64,000 nucleotides of DNA, from positions 1 to 64,000 of the forward strand of contig CAZAER010000025.1 of assembly GCA_964484195.1 (NCBI GenBank), in the 5' to 3' direction. Below, piece after piece: positions 28,035 through 38,470 of the stretch. The first letter of the stretch is position 1; each line of letters begins with the position of its first letter. Made by a program: the position numbers and the translations under genes. The stretch comes from JALHOP01 sp964484195. Its GTDB lineage: Bacteria > Myxococcota > XYA12-FULL-58-9 > JALHOP01. The notes under the pieces were generated by a model. It did not search any database, was not told where the DNA came from, and saw only the letters and a list, made by a program, of their open reading frames with translations.

Positions 28035-29372
28035 ATGATCGAAACCAGTGGCCGGGACGCCGGCCTCGTCCGTTCCGTCGGTCTGCTCGCCTTTCTCACC
28101 ACCATCATCAACTGCGTGATCGGTGCCGGTATCTATCGGCTTCCTGCGGAGATGGCGCACCTGTCGGGGGCCTACTCACCGTTCGCTTATCTGGCCTGCG
28201 CCATCGCCATGGGAGCGGTCGCGCTGTGTTACGGCGAAGCCGGCTCTCGTGTTCCCACTAGCGGCGGGCCGTACGGCTTCATCGATGCGGCCATGGGCGG
28301 CTCGATCGGTTTCGTCTCGGGCGTCATGGTCTGGCTCGCCGGTGCGCTAGCGGCTGGGGGCATCTCGGTGGCGTTCGCCGAGACCATGGGCGTGCTCGTG
28401 CCTTCGCTCGCCAATCCGCTTTGGCGGAACATCTTGGTGGTGCTCGTGACCATCGTGTTCACCGCCGTGAATCTCGCGAGCGTCGCGACTGCGGCGCGCA
28501 TCATTTCGTGGGCCACCCTGGTGAAGCTCATGCCGCTCATCGTCTTTCTCGCGGTCGGAGCTTTCGCGGTTCATGGCGAAAACTACGTGCTCCCCGAGAC
28601 CTTCGACGCCGGCGCCTTTGGTCGCGCGAGCGTCCTCGGTTTGTTCGCGTTCACCGGCATGGAAACGGCGCTGGGCGCGAGCGGAGAGGTCCGCGATCCC
28701 GCGCGCACGGTGCCGCGCGCTTTGATGTGGGCCATGGGCATCGTCGCTGTCGCCTACGTCGCCATTCAAGTCGTCGCTCAGGGTTTGCTCGGCAACGCCC
28801 TCGGCGCCTCTCCCGCTCCGATCGCCGACGGGCTCGCGACGGTGAGCCCGGCGCTACGCAACCTGGTGCTCGCCGGCATGCTGGTCTCGATGCTCGGCTG
28901 GCTCACCGGCAACGCACTGGGCTCGCCACGCGTCCTGTTCGCGTTCGCGCGCGACGGGTTGCTCCCGCAGGTCATGGGCAAGGTGCATCCCAAGACACGC
29001 GTGCCCCACGTCGCCATCATCGTGAACTCGGTCATCACCATGTCGCTGGCGCTCTCCGGCACGTTCCAGAAGCTCGTGGTGTTGTCGACTCTGGCGGCGG
29101 CGATCGTCTACTTCATGGGCTGCATCGCTTGTCTCATCCTGCGCAAGCGCGACGTGAAGAGCGTCGGCGAGCCCTTGAAGCTGCGCATCACGCCGGTGAT
29201 CGCGGTCGTGGGCATGCTCGGTATGGCGGCCATCGTCTCGCAAGCGACGCAGGACGAGATCATTGCCTCGATCGGCACTATCGTCGTCTGCTTGGGCTAC
29301 TACTTCATCCTGCGCAAGCTCGGCCGCGTCGGGTCGGCGACCGCACCTCAGGCCCAGCCGCAGCCTCAATAA
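28035..29372 (+). CDS. APC superfamily amino acid permease
   Basis: About twelve transmembrane helices are predicted over 445 residues. Helix 1 carries the APC hallmark INCVIGAGIYRLPAE, an unwound GxG segment that binds the substrate carboxyl group. Helix 6 has LGLFAFTGMETALGASGEVRDP, also typical. The C-terminus is a short Ala/Gln/Pro tail. The family takes up amino acids or polyamines by proton symport or antiport; the substrate cannot be told from sequence. It ends 64 bases before the next plus-strand gene. Confidence 0.92.
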   Translation: MIETSGRDAGLVRSVGLLAFLTTIINCVIGAGIYRLPAEMAHLSGAYSPFAYLACAIAMGAVALCYGEAGSRVPTSGGPYGFIDAAMGGSIGFVSGVMVWLAGALAAGGISVAFAETMGVLVPSLANPLWRNILVVLVTIVFTAVNLASVATAARIISWATLVKLMPLIVFLAVGAFAVHGENYVLPETFDAGAFGRASVLGLFAFTGMETALGASGEVRDPARTVPRALMWAMGIVAVAYVAIQVVAQGLLGNALGASPAPIADGLATVSPALRNLVLAGMLVSMLGWLTGNALGSPRVLFAFARDGLLPQVMGKVHPKTRVPHVAIIVNSVITMSLALSGTFQKLVVLSTLAAAIVYFMGCIACLILRKRDVKSVGEPLKLRITPVIAVVGMLGMAAIVSQATQDEIIASIGTIVVCLGYYFILRKLGRVGSATAPQAQPQPQ

Positions 29373-29436
29373 CACGGTGAAATGGCGTCATGTGCCGCCG
29401 CGCATCCTCGCCCGCGCGGCACCGATAAGGACGGCC

Positions 29437-30033
29437 ATGGAAACATCTACGGCGACGAATCGTGTAGTTAGCGGCCTCATAGTCGGCGAGACCGTTCCTC
29501 CATCGGGCCCGCTGCCGGGCCTTCCCGTCCCGGTTGCAGACACGCCTCAGCCTGCGAAGCCATCCAAAGCGGCCGAAGCCTGGGAGCGCCTGAAAAACAG
29601 CCCGCACGGTCGCACGATACGCGCCCTGGGTGCCCGCACCGGCGGCTTCCTCGCGGCCGCGACGCCCCCAGTCGTTCTCGCCGGCGTGGGCTACGCCATC
29701 GGCAGCTATCATCCCTTCGAGCTGTCAGCCGGCTTCGGCGTCACTATCGGCGCGATCGCCGGCTGCGTGCTGAACACCACGCAGTTCGGCGTCAATGACG
29801 AGCTCGTGCCGACGTTCAAGCGCCTCGGTCACAAGTACCCGTACTTCGCGAGCTGCCTCAACGCGACCCTGACCACGGGCGTCCCCGCCGCGGTGGCGGG
29901 CATGAGCGCCTCTCACTATTTCAACGGCGGCTGGGGCGTTACCGCCGCCGTCGTTGCCGGCATCCTCGGTACCGTCTACGGCGGCATGGTCCAGGCGGAG
30001 CGCGTCAAAGACGCCCGCCGCCGAGAGCTCTGA
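29437..30033 (+). CDS. Hypothetical membrane protein, 198 residues
   Basis: The ATG at 29437 follows AAGGA with a 6-base spacer; a longer open frame to 29263 only overlaps the permease gene and is out of frame with it. A polar, proline-rich N-terminal 50 residues precede four hydrophobic segments (for example FLAAATPPVVLAGVGYAIG, FGVTIGAIAGCVLN and GVTAAVVAGILGTVYGG). The C-terminus is basic and charged. No family is recognised. Confidence 0.8.
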   Translation: METSTATNRVVSGLIVGETVPPSGPLPGLPVPVADTPQPAKPSKAAEAWERLKNSPHGRTIRALGARTGGFLAAATPPVVLAGVGYAIGSYHPFELSAGFGVTIGAIAGCVLNTTQFGVNDELVPTFKRLGHKYPYFASCLNATLTTGVPAAVAGMSASHYFNGGWGVTAAVVAGILGTVYGGMVQAERVKDARRREL

Positions 30034-30041
30034 CTCTGACC

Positions 30042-32258
30042 TCAGTACGCAGCGATGGATTCGATTGCCGCGAGGACGTCTTCGTTCTGCGGCAAGATCG
30101 AATCCTCTAGGTCGGGGTGGTAGCCGACGAAGGTGTCCTTCGAGGCTACACGCCGGACTGGAGCGTCGAGGTACTCGAAGAGCTCGTCGCTGATACGCGC
30201 GACGATTTCGGCACCGGAGCCCCACGAGAGCGAGTCTTCGTGGACGATGAGCGCGCGGTTCGTCTTCTTCACCGAGGCACTGATCGCGTCCCAGTCGTAG
30301 GGGCTGATGGTGCGGAGGTCGAGGATCTCGACGTCGATGCCCTTCTCCGCCGCCATCCTCGCCGCGTCGATCGAGCGCTTCACCAGCGCGCCGTAGGTGA
30401 TAACGGTGACGTCTTTACCTTCACGGATCTTGTTGGCCTTGCCGAACGGGATCATGAAGTCGGGGCCCGGATAGGGCGCGCGGTTGTACGTCTGACGATA
30501 GAGATGCTTGTGCTCGAGGAAGAGCACCGGGTCGTCGCAGCGGATGGCGGTGCGTAACAAGCCGTTGGCGTCGAGAGCATTCGACGGCAGGACGACACGC
30601 AGGCCCGGGATGTGCGCGAAAATGGACTCGCCGGTCTGCGAGTGGAAGACCGCGCCGCCCTTCAAGTAGCCGCCATAGGTGCTGCGGATGACGAACGAGC
30701 TCGAGTAGGTGTTGTTCGAGCGCCAGCGCAGCTGCGCCATCTCGCTGCGGATCTGCATCATCGCCGGCCAGATGTAGTCGAAGAACTGGATCTCGACGAC
30801 CGGCTTCATACCACGCATCGCCATGCCGACGGCGCGACCGACGATGTTGGCTTCGGCGAGCGGCGAGTTGAAGACGCGCTCTCCGCCATAGCGGCGCTGC
30901 AGACCGTGCGTCACCTTGAAGACGCCGCCTTTACCCTTCACTTCTTCGAGAGCTTCTTGGCGCGAGGCGTCGGCAACGTCTTCGCCGAACACCACGATGC
31001 GGGCATTGCGTGCCATCTCGTCGCGCATGCAGGCGTTGATGAGGTCGACCAAGGTCTTGTCGTCGCCATCGCGGAGCGGCTCCGACGAGAACTGCTCGCT
31101 GGTTGCCGGCTTGTCGGGCGAAAACACGAACGTCGCGGCGGACTCGGGGGTCGGCGGCGGAGCGACCAGGGCCTTCTCTTTGGCCTCTTCGAGCTCGCGT
31201 GCGACCTCGGCCTCGAGGTCCTTCACCTTCTTCTCAGCGATACCGAAGTCGTCGATGAGGCGCTTGCGATAGGCAGGAACCGGATCGCGCTTGGCGTCTT
31301 TCTCGCGCTCGGCCTTCGAGCGGTAGAACGACTCGTCGTCGGACAGCGAGTGCGAGTACGGGCGCACGACGTGCGAGTGCATGAGCACCGGGCCCTTGCG
31401 CTCGCGGGCGTGCGCGACGCCACGCTGCCAGGCGAGGTAGCTCTCCTCGGGGTCGCAGCCGTCGAACTCGATGCGCAAGAGGTTCGGGTAGCCCGACAGG
31501 AGCTTGCTGATCGAAGCGCCCGCGGTCTGGACCTCGACGGGCACGCTGATGGCGTAACCGTTGTCCTCGATGTGGAAAATGACCGGCAGCTTCAGGTTGC
31601 AGGCGGTGTTGAGGGCTTCGTAGAACTCGCCTTCGCTGGTGGTGCCGTCGCCGCTCGAGACATACACGACTTCGTCGTCGTGGAATTCGACGCCCTCGAT
31701 GGCCTCTTGCACGGTGGCCTTGGGCACGCCGAAGGGCGTATTGCCGTCGTCCGCCTTAGCGGACTTCTTCATCTCGCGGACTTTCTTGTCGCCGGCACTC
31801 TCGGCGAGCTTGCCGTAGTAGACACCCGCTTCGGCGCAGCCGACGGCGTTCAAGAACTGCGTGCCGGTGGGAGACGATTGCGACGGAATGTTGTAGGCGG
31901 GGTGACCCCAGTGCGACGGCATCTGACGGCCACCACTCGCTGGATCATCGGCGGCGCCGACGGCTTCGAGCAACATCTCGTAGGGCGTAACGCCGAGGCC
32001 CAAGCAGAGAGCGCGGTCGCGGTAGTACGGGAAGAACCAGTCGTAGCCGGCCTTCAAGTGCATGGTCGCGGCGGTGAGGGTCGCCTCGTGACCAGCGCCG
32101 GAGATCTGGAAGTAGATCTTGTTCTGGCGCTTGAGCTGAATTTCGAGGTCGTCGATGCGGCGGCTCGTCAGCATCGTCTTGTAGATCTGCAAGCGTTGAG
32201 CAGCCGTGAGCTTCACGCCTTCGCCCTTGATATCGAGTTGCTTCACCGACGCGGTCAT
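30042..32258 (-). CDS. 2-oxoacid (branched-chain type) dehydrogenase E1, fused alpha-beta
   Basis: The 738-residue chain joins the two E1 subunits. Residues about 1-350 are E1-alpha, with the thiamine-diphosphate motif GDGTTSEGEFYEAL ending in HIEDNGYAIS and a phosphorylation-loop-like RPYSHSLSDDE. A charged linker (350-400) follows, then E1-beta with VFGEDVADASRQEAL, FNSPLAEANIVGRAVGMA, STYGGYLKGGAVFHSQTGES and a C-terminal transketolase domain. It decarboxylates a branched-chain or other 2-oxoacid and passes the acyl group to an E2 lipoyl subunit, which is not encoded nearby. Myxobacteria use such complexes to make iso-branched fatty-acid primers. The gene stands alone. Confidence 0.93.
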   Translation of the reverse strand: MTASVKQLDIKGEGVKLTAAQRLQIYKTMLTSRRIDDLEIQLKRQNKIYFQISGAGHEATLTAATMHLKAGYDWFFPYYRDRALCLGLGVTPYEMLLEAVGAADDPASGGRQMPSHWGHPAYNIPSQSSPTGTQFLNAVGCAEAGVYYGKLAESAGDKKVREMKKSAKADDGNTPFGVPKATVQEAIEGVEFHDDEVVYVSSGDGTTSEGEFYEALNTACNLKLPVIFHIEDNGYAISVPVEVQTAGASISKLLSGYPNLLRIEFDGCDPEESYLAWQRGVAHARERKGPVLMHSHVVRPYSHSLSDDESFYRSKAEREKDAKRDPVPAYRKRLIDDFGIAEKKVKDLEAEVARELEEAKEKALVAPPPTPESAATFVFSPDKPATSEQFSSEPLRDGDDKTLVDLINACMRDEMARNARIVVFGEDVADASRQEALEEVKGKGGVFKVTHGLQRRYGGERVFNSPLAEANIVGRAVGMAMRGMKPVVEIQFFDYIWPAMMQIRSEMAQLRWRSNNTYSSSFVIRSTYGGYLKGGAVFHSQTGESIFAHIPGLRVVLPSNALDANGLLRTAIRCDDPVLFLEHKHLYRQTYNRAPYPGPDFMIPFGKANKIREGKDVTVITYGALVKRSIDAARMAAEKGIDVEILDLRTISPYDWDAISASVKKTNRALIVHEDSLSWGSGAEIVARISDELFEYLDAPVRRVASKDTFVGYHPDLEDSILPQNEDVLAAIESIAAY

Positions 32259-32308
32259 GGCGGCGGAACTTAGCTGTGCGACTGGGTTTTGGGAAGTCTC
32301 CTCAGCAC

Positions 32309-32722
32309 ATGACGGCAGCGAGGCTGTTGTGCGATGATCGCGGGGTCGTGACTGCCGAAATCGTGCGCGAATACGTCGGAAATATGCGTGCGCTGCTCAC
32401 GACGAACGCGGCGCGTTATGGCCTTCTGGTCGAACGGCAAGTGCAATTCGCCCTCCTTCCCAAGGTCGCGGGCCCCCGGCACGCCTTGGAGCCTGCCCTT
32501 TGGGACCTCCTTACGATGCTACTCGAAGGCCATGAGGCCCCGGCCCCAGCGCTCGATGACAACGCCTTCGCCAAGGCCAGTGAAGCCGTAAAAGCAGGCA
32601 AGAGCTGGGTCTCGAACAACCCAGCGCGCTTTCCCAAAGCCGCCGTTGCTGTCCTCGCCGCCCTCACGGAGCTTCGTGAGATTGGGGTGTATCCCAAGCC
32701 CAAGTTGATGCAGGCTGGGTGA
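32309..32722 (+). CDS. Hypothetical protein, about 137 residues
   Basis: The frame is open from 32276. ATG at 32309 is chosen, but GTG at 32276 or 32348 cannot be excluded and none has a clear SD. The product is soluble and helical, with MRALLTTNAARYGLLVERQV and a C-terminal VAVLAALTELREIGVYPKP. No family is recognised. Its stop overlaps the GTG start of the next gene (GTGA at 32719-32722), so translation is coupled. Confidence 0.75.
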   Translation: MTAARLLCDDRGVVTAEIVREYVGNMRALLTTNAARYGLLVERQVQFALLPKVAGPRHALEPALWDLLTMLLEGHEAPAPALDDNAFAKASEAVKAGKSWVSNNPARFPKAAVAVLAALTELREIGVYPKPKLMQAG

Positions 32723-33825
32723 CGATGCTGCGGCGGACCTGCTGCACCTTCCTCCTCCTCGTCGTGCTCCTTGGTTGCCAGAAACCCCCGGCACCCGAAG
32801 TCGTCGTGGTACGCGCCTCGGAGCTCATCGACGGTACCGGCGGTCATCCGCGGCAGAACGTCCGCATCGTCATCCGGCGCGGCATCATCGAATCGATCGA
32901 AAACGACAACGATCTCGTCCCGACCCTGAAAGGTGCGGCGGTCATCGATGGACGCGGCCTCACCATCACGCCTGGCTTCGTAGCGACCCTCTCGGAATGC
33001 GACCTCGAATCGCTGCGCGACGGCACCGCCGTGCATCGCGCCATGACCCTCGGGATCACCACGGCCGAGGTCGTCTCGACCGACCCGATACGCGCGGGTG
33101 CGCTGCGAACCTTCACGGGTGCTGCCCGCAATCGCGGACCGCGTATCGTCGTCGGCGCAACTCTCGCGCCCGGAAAGACAGGTGTCCAGACGCTGCGCGC
33201 GCTCGTTCGGCAGGCCGCTGACCGCGGGGCCGAGCTGGTGCACGTGCCGTTGGTCGGCGCCACCGAGACCGCTCGCGAAGCCTTGTGCGCTTTGGTGGAC
33301 GAAGCACACGCCCAAGACATGCGCACCATGGTCGAGGTCGATAGCGCCGCGAGGTTCGAGGCAGCACGCGCCTGTATCGCCGAGACTTTGGTGTGGCGAG
33401 GCAACCTCCCGCCGGCAATCGAGCCCGAGCCACTGCGCGAGCTTCCCGAGGTGGTGGTAAACGCGGCCGAGACCACACCGGCCGCGGCGCTCGCATGGGA
33501 GAAGGCCGGCGCCTTGATGGCGATGAGCTACGGCGAGCCGATGTGCGCCTTGAACGGCGTCGCGCTGGGGCAGGTCATGGAGCGGCTCGTCAAAGGCGGC
33601 ATGACCCGCGAGCGCGTCGTCGCGGCGTTTACCTCGGGAGCGGCGCGCACCCTCGGTCTAGGGGACGCGCTCGGTAAGATCGCGCCGGGCTACCGAGCCG
33701 ACATGCTGCTGACGGAGGCCAAGGGATTCGGCACCGTGCGCCATGTGCTCATCGACGGTGTCGCGCAATCGTTCGAAGATCCACCCATCTTCCAGCGCTG
33801 GGTAGCCTGGTGGGAGCTGCGCTAG
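32719..33825 (+). CDS. Amidohydrolase-like lipoprotein lacking the metal-binding histidines
   Basis: GTG at 32719 (or ATG at 32725) opens a lipoprotein signal, RRTCCTFLLLVVLLGC. The body follows the imidazolonepropionase-like amidohydrolase fold: ELIDGTGGHPRQNVRIVIRR, DGRGLTITPGFVATL, a TIM-barrel core, then LGLGDALGKIAPGYRADMLL and a C-terminal beta domain. In active members the PGF segment continues to an HxH metal motif and further His residues follow. Here it reads PGFVATLSECD, with Thr/Ser/Cys instead, and the later HxH-type ligands are also missing. It is therefore probably not a metallo-hydrolase and may bind a ligand instead. Confidence 0.85.
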   Translation: MTMLRRTCCTFLLLVVLLGCQKPPAPEVVVVRASELIDGTGGHPRQNVRIVIRRGIIESIENDNDLVPTLKGAAVIDGRGLTITPGFVATLSECDLESLRDGTAVHRAMTLGITTAEVVSTDPIRAGALRTFTGAARNRGPRIVVGATLAPGKTGVQTLRALVRQAADRGAELVHVPLVGATETAREALCALVDEAHAQDMRTMVEVDSAARFEAARACIAETLVWRGNLPPAIEPEPLRELPEVVVNAAETTPAAALAWEKAGALMAMSYGEPMCALNGVALGQVMERLVKGGMTRERVVAAFTSGAARTLGLGDALGKIAPGYRADMLLTEAKGFGTVRHVLIDGVAQSFEDPPIFQRWVAWWELR

Positions 33826-33829
33826 CCGC

Positions 33830-33912
33830 TTTCGCGCAACCTGACATCGTGTCAGCCGATAAGCTCATCAGAAACCGTCACAACGAAACTCGGTGAGCTC
33901 ATGGACCTCAAA
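33830..33912 (+). repeat. Upstream region and start of paralogue A, copy 1 of a duplicated sequence
   Basis: About 72 bases before the start of the first paralogue, plus its first codons, are nearly identical to 35287-35370 before the third paralogue. The block contains the perfect inverted repeat CTGACA-TCG-TGTCAG (33841-33855), then GATAAGCTCATCAGAAACCG and a GGTGAGCTC leading to the ATG. It is probably the promoter/operator of the cassette. Confidence 0.9.
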
Positions 33913-34368
33913 GCGGCAATGGACCTCAAAGCAGCATACGTCGGCATTCTCAACAACGACGCAAGTAACCCCATCTACACCGCCGATACCCGCGCGCGGC
34001 TGAAGCAAGCCGCGGACGACGTCGCGGCGGACAAGCTCCCGGCCGAGCAGGCGAGCAACCTCTCGCTCGGTGCGAGCCTCGTCCTGCTTCGCCAGTTTCA
34101 AACTGGTGAAGCGTTCGCGAGCTCAGTGCCAAGCGAGACCATCGAAGCGCGCAAGGCTTACGTGGGCGCACAGATCGAACAGCTGATTCCCAAGCTACAA
34201 GCCAACGGCTTGAGCGCATCCATCGCCGCGCTCGAAGGCGCCCGCGCCAGTGGAGACTGGGCGTTGATCGGAAGTTGTTACGCTGTTGCGAATGGCACGA
34301 ACCTCCTGGCCGAGCACGATGCGAAGATCCGCGAGCGCGCGGCTCAGCTCGTCAAGAACATGAAGTAG
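33901..34368 (+). CDS. Paralogue A of an unrecognised small-protein family (155 residues)
   Basis: This is one of four tandem paralogues that share MDLKAAYVKIL-like starts, an IYTADTRAKLKQAADDL motif, a FQTGEAFASSVPSETIEARK motif and LSASIAAIEGARASGDW near the C-terminus. The first 18 bases are duplicated in tandem (33901-33918 and 33919-33936, 17 of 18 identical), so the protein starts MDLKAAMDLKAA; the second Met (33919) aligns with the other copies. The product is soluble and largely helical, without signal or membrane segment. It has a longer C-terminal tail than B and D, like C. Function unknown. Confidence 0.85.
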   Translation: MDLKAAMDLKAAYVGILNNDASNPIYTADTRARLKQAADDVAADKLPAEQASNLSLGASLVLLRQFQTGEAFASSVPSETIEARKAYVGAQIEQLIPKLQANGLSASIAALEGARASGDWALIGSCYAVANGTNLLAEHDAKIRERAAQLVKNMK

Positions 34369-34376
34369 GTGACCTC

Positions 34377-34790
34377 ATGGATTTCAAGACTGTAACGCTC
34401 GACCTTCTCAGAGCGAACGCGAACGACCCGCTCTACGCTCCCGACACGCGCGCAAGCTTCACGCAAGCCGCGAGGGACCTCGAGGGGGGTAAGATCTCTG
34501 CCGAGCAGGCGAGTAACACGTCGATCATCGCGACCCTCGTCCTGACGCGCGATTTTCAGACCGGTAAAGCGTTCGCGAGCACGGTCCCGAGCGAGACCAT
34601 CGATGCGCGCAAGGCGTACATCGGGGCGGGAATCGAGAAGCTCCTTCCCAAGCTACGAACCCAAGGCCTGTCGGCAAGCATCACGGCCATCGAGGGTGCA
34701 CGGGCGAGTGGCGATTGGGCCGCCATCGGCGGCGCCTACATCACAGCCCAGGCGGCCAGCGCCGTCGTCGACCTGCACATCCGCTCGTAA
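34377..34790 (+). CDS. Paralogue B of the same family (137 residues)
   Basis: It starts 8 bases after A, with GGTGA just upstream of ATG 34377. It reads MDFKTVTLDLLRANANDPLY, then APDTRASFTQAARDLEGGKI, then FQTGKAFASTVPSETIDARK and ITAIEGARASGDWAAIGGAY. The tail is short and ends VDLHIRS, like that of D (VDLDSRR). A and B are therefore a long-plus-short pair, repeated as C and D. B is followed by the PspC gene. A longer open frame upstream (to 34275) only overlaps A. Confidence 0.85.
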   Translation: MDFKTVTLDLLRANANDPLYAPDTRASFTQAARDLEGGKISAEQASNTSIIATLVLTRDFQTGKAFASTVPSETIDARKAYIGAGIEKLLPKLRTQGLSASITAIEGARASGDWAAIGGAYITAQAASAVVDLHIRS

Positions 34791-34842
34791 GCCCTGAAAT
34801 AACGTGCTCACTCGCTCGTAGTACCGGGCGAGGAGCACATTC

Positions 34843-35283
34843 ATGTCGTATGACAATCCGCAAACGCGGCTGTATCGCTCACACGGTGTCGTCGCCGGCG
34901 TCTGTCAGGGTCTTGCCGATCGGCTCGGCGTCGATGCCATCTGGCTTCGCATCGCTCTCATCTTGGTGAGCCTCGTCGGCGGCACCGGCGTACTCTTCTA
35001 CTTGGTGTACTGGGCCATCGTGCCGCGCCGGGAAGACGTCGTGCTCGAGCCTGCGACCATCGACATCGCAGGCCGGCGTACGTTTCGGCGGACAGTCACC
35101 GACAAGAAGCTCTCGGGCGTTTGCGCCGGGCTCGCGCGTGGCTGGAACGCCGACCCCAGTCTCATCCGCTTTGCGACGCTTGCGCTGTTCTGCGCCAGCG
35201 CCGGCAGCGTTTTGCTGGTCTACCTGGTGGCTGTCTTGGTCATGCCAGGTGCGCCCGACATCGCGCGGCCGCTCGTGGTGTGA
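34843..35283 (+). CDS. Membrane protein with two tandem PspC domains
   Basis: The 146 residues contain two PspC units: RLYRSHGVVAGVCQGLADRL with a following transmembrane helix (about 38-60), and a second copy, FRRTVTDKKLSGVCAGLARG, with its own helix (about 110-135). PspC domains occur in envelope-stress regulators and membrane sensors. A GAGGAG lies 8 bases before the ATG. It sits between the two halves of the duplicated paralogue cluster, with copy 2 of the duplicated upstream sequence beginning only 3 bases after its stop, so its function may be tied to that family (inference). Confidence 0.92.
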   Translation: MSYDNPQTRLYRSHGVVAGVCQGLADRLGVDAIWLRIALILVSLVGGTGVLFYLVYWAIVPRREDVVLEPATIDIAGRRTFRRTVTDKKLSGVCAGLARGWNADPSLIRFATLALFCASAGSVLLVYLVAVLVMPGAPDIARPLVV

Positions 35284-35286
35284 GGG

Positions 35287-35370
35287 TTTCGCGCAACCTG
35301 ACAGCGTGTCAGCCGATAAGCTCATCAGAAACCGTAACAACGATAACTTGGTGAGCTCATGGACCTCAAA
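35287..35370 (+). repeat. Upstream region and start of paralogue C, copy 2 of the duplicated sequence
   Basis: It matches 33830-33912 with only a few substitutions and a one-base indel. It keeps the inverted repeat as CTGACA-GCG-TGTCAG (35298-35312): the arms are unchanged while the spacer differs. Such conservation of arms suggests selection on a binding site or RNA stem. Confidence 0.9.
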
Positions 35371-35802
35371 GGCGCGTACCTCAAAATTCTCACGAGCGAC
35401 GCAAGCAACCTCATCTACACGGCCGACACCCGCGAGAAAGTGAAGCAAGCCGCGGCCGACCTCGAGGCGGGGACGCTGTCTCCCGAGAACGCGAGTAAGA
35501 TCGCGCTCGGTGTGAGCATGGTCCTGATGCGCGAGTTTCAGACCGGTGAAGCGTTCGCGAGCAGCGTTGCCCCCGAAGTCGTCAAAGCGCGTCAGAGCTA
35601 CCTCGCTGCCAAAGTCGACGAGCTGCTTCCGAAGCTCCGCCAGAACGGGCTTGCAGCCGTCTGCGCCAGTCTCGAAGGTGTGCGCGCCAGCGGCGACTGG
35701 ACCAAGATCGGCGCCGCTCTCATCCAAGCCAACGGCGACAACCAGAAGGCCGAGCTCCATGCGAGCATCAAAGCGGACTTGAAGGCAAAAGGGCTGATCT
35801 AG
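35359..35802 (+). CDS. Paralogue C of the same family (147 residues)
   Basis: It starts MDLKGAYLKILTSDASNLIY, with TADTREKVKQAAADLEAGTL, FQTGEAFASSVAPEVVKARQ and LEGVRASGDWTKIGAALIQA. The long polar tail ends LHASIKADLKAKGLI, comparable to A. It is preceded by copy 2 of the duplicated upstream sequence. The next paralogue starts 2 bases after its stop. Confidence 0.85.
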   Translation: MDLKGAYLKILTSDASNLIYTADTREKVKQAAADLEAGTLSPENASKIALGVSMVLMREFQTGEAFASSVAPEVVKARQSYLAAKVDELLPKLRQNGLAAVCASLEGVRASGDWTKIGAALIQANGDNQKAELHASIKADLKAKGLI

Positions 35803-35804
35803 TC

Positions 35805-36189
35805 ATGGACCTCAGTGCAGCATACGTCAAAATTCTCAACACCTACGCCAACGACGTCATCTACACGGCCGATACCCGCGCAAAGCTGAAGCAAGCCGCG
35901 GACGACCTCAAGGCGGGGAGGATCTCTGCCGAAGACGCGAGTAAGCTCTCGCTCGGCACGGCGTTCGTCCTGTTGCGCTCGTTTCAGACCGGTGAAGCGT
36001 TCGCGAGCTCGGTGCCCAGCGAGACCATCGAGGCGCGCAAGGCATACCTCGGCGGGGAGATCGAAGAGCTCCTCCCCAGGCTGCGAACGCAAGGCCTGTC
36101 GGCGAGCATCGCGGCCATCGAGGGAGCGCGAGCTAGCGGCGATTGGACGGCCATCGCTAACGCCTACGCGGAAGCCCAAAGCGAGAGCA

Positions 36190-36218
<29 letters not shown>
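35805..36218 (+). CDS. Paralogue D of the same family (137 residues)
   Basis: It begins MDLSAAYVKILNTYANDVIY and keeps all the family motifs, including FQTGEAFASSVPSETIEARK and LSASIAAIEGARASGDW, with a short tail ending VDLDSRR. Of the four it is closest to the family consensus. ATG at 35805 follows the C stop by 2 bases. Its last 29 bases overlap the 3' end of the convergent histidine-kinase gene. Confidence 0.85.
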
Positions 36219-37670
<1,452 letters not shown>

Positions 37671-37674
<4 letters not shown>

Positions 37675-38396
37675 GGTCGTGTCCCCCGTGGCGAGCGCGC
37701 CCCTGCCTTGCTCGCGGTGTCGGTACGCTGCGCCAGCGCGGGCGCTCCCTTGAAGTCGCCGAAGACGGCCTGAAGCAGCTCTTGGGCGCTGATCTGGAAG
37801 CGTTCCACGAAATGATATCGCCTGTTCAAGTCCAAGAAGAGCAGCTCGATGAGTCCGTAGAGCGTGTCGAGCACACCTTCACCGCGGAGCGCAACCGCCG
37901 GATAGACCGGCTCGCGTCCTTTTCGCGCGACCTCGGTCAGCTCGTCGAGGCTGCGGGCATTCGGCAGGTCACGTTTGTTGAACTGGATGACCACCGGGAT
38001 GCTGTCGGCGTCGAGCCCGTTCTCGGTGAGAAAACGACGCATGCCTCGCCAGAACTCGTTGTTGTTCTGCGACTCACTGCGCTGGCTGTCGGCAACGAAG
38101 ACCACGGCGTCGGCCCCGGAAAGGACGAGGCGCCGAGTCGCGGCGTGGATCACCTGGCCCGGCACCGTGAAGAGCTTGAGCTTTAGACGATAGCCGGAGC
38201 GGGTATTCATCGTCACAGGTAATACGTCGAAGAAGAGGGTTCGGTCGTTCGCCGTATCGAGCGTGGTCAGGCGACCGCAGGCTTCCGGCTTCAAAGCGCG
38301 GTGTAGGGCCTGGAGGTTGGATGTCTTACCGCTCAGCGGTGGGCCGTAATAAACGACCTTGAGCACGATCTCGCGCTGGGCGGTGTTGAATTGCAC
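37671..38396 (-). CDS. MglA-like small Ras-type GTPase
   Basis: I place the start at GTG 38396, where the sequence VQFNTAQREIVLKVVYYGPP aligns with the MglA N-terminus; an ORF start 12 codons upstream adds nothing recognisable. GTPase motifs: GPPLSGKTSN (P-loop), DTANDRTLFFD, LFTVPGQV (G3) and VIQFNKRDLPNA (G4). This is the bacterial MglA/Arf-like family, which controls polarity and gliding in myxobacteria. It has about 45 extra C-terminal residues, Ala/Arg-rich. It is the first gene of a two-gene unit with the histidine kinase. No MglB (roadblock) GAP partner lies next to it. Confidence 0.93.
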
Positions 38397-38470
38397 GGGT
38401 GCAGGATACCCAACACTCTTGGGGCGCCACAATTGGCGAGTGGCGCCTTGCGGCTTTACTTTGTGATCTC

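Noticed and set aside
30612..32273. Long plus-strand frame antisense to the fused E1 gene
   Set aside because: E1 is unambiguous; the antisense product is Arg/Val-rich with no domain.
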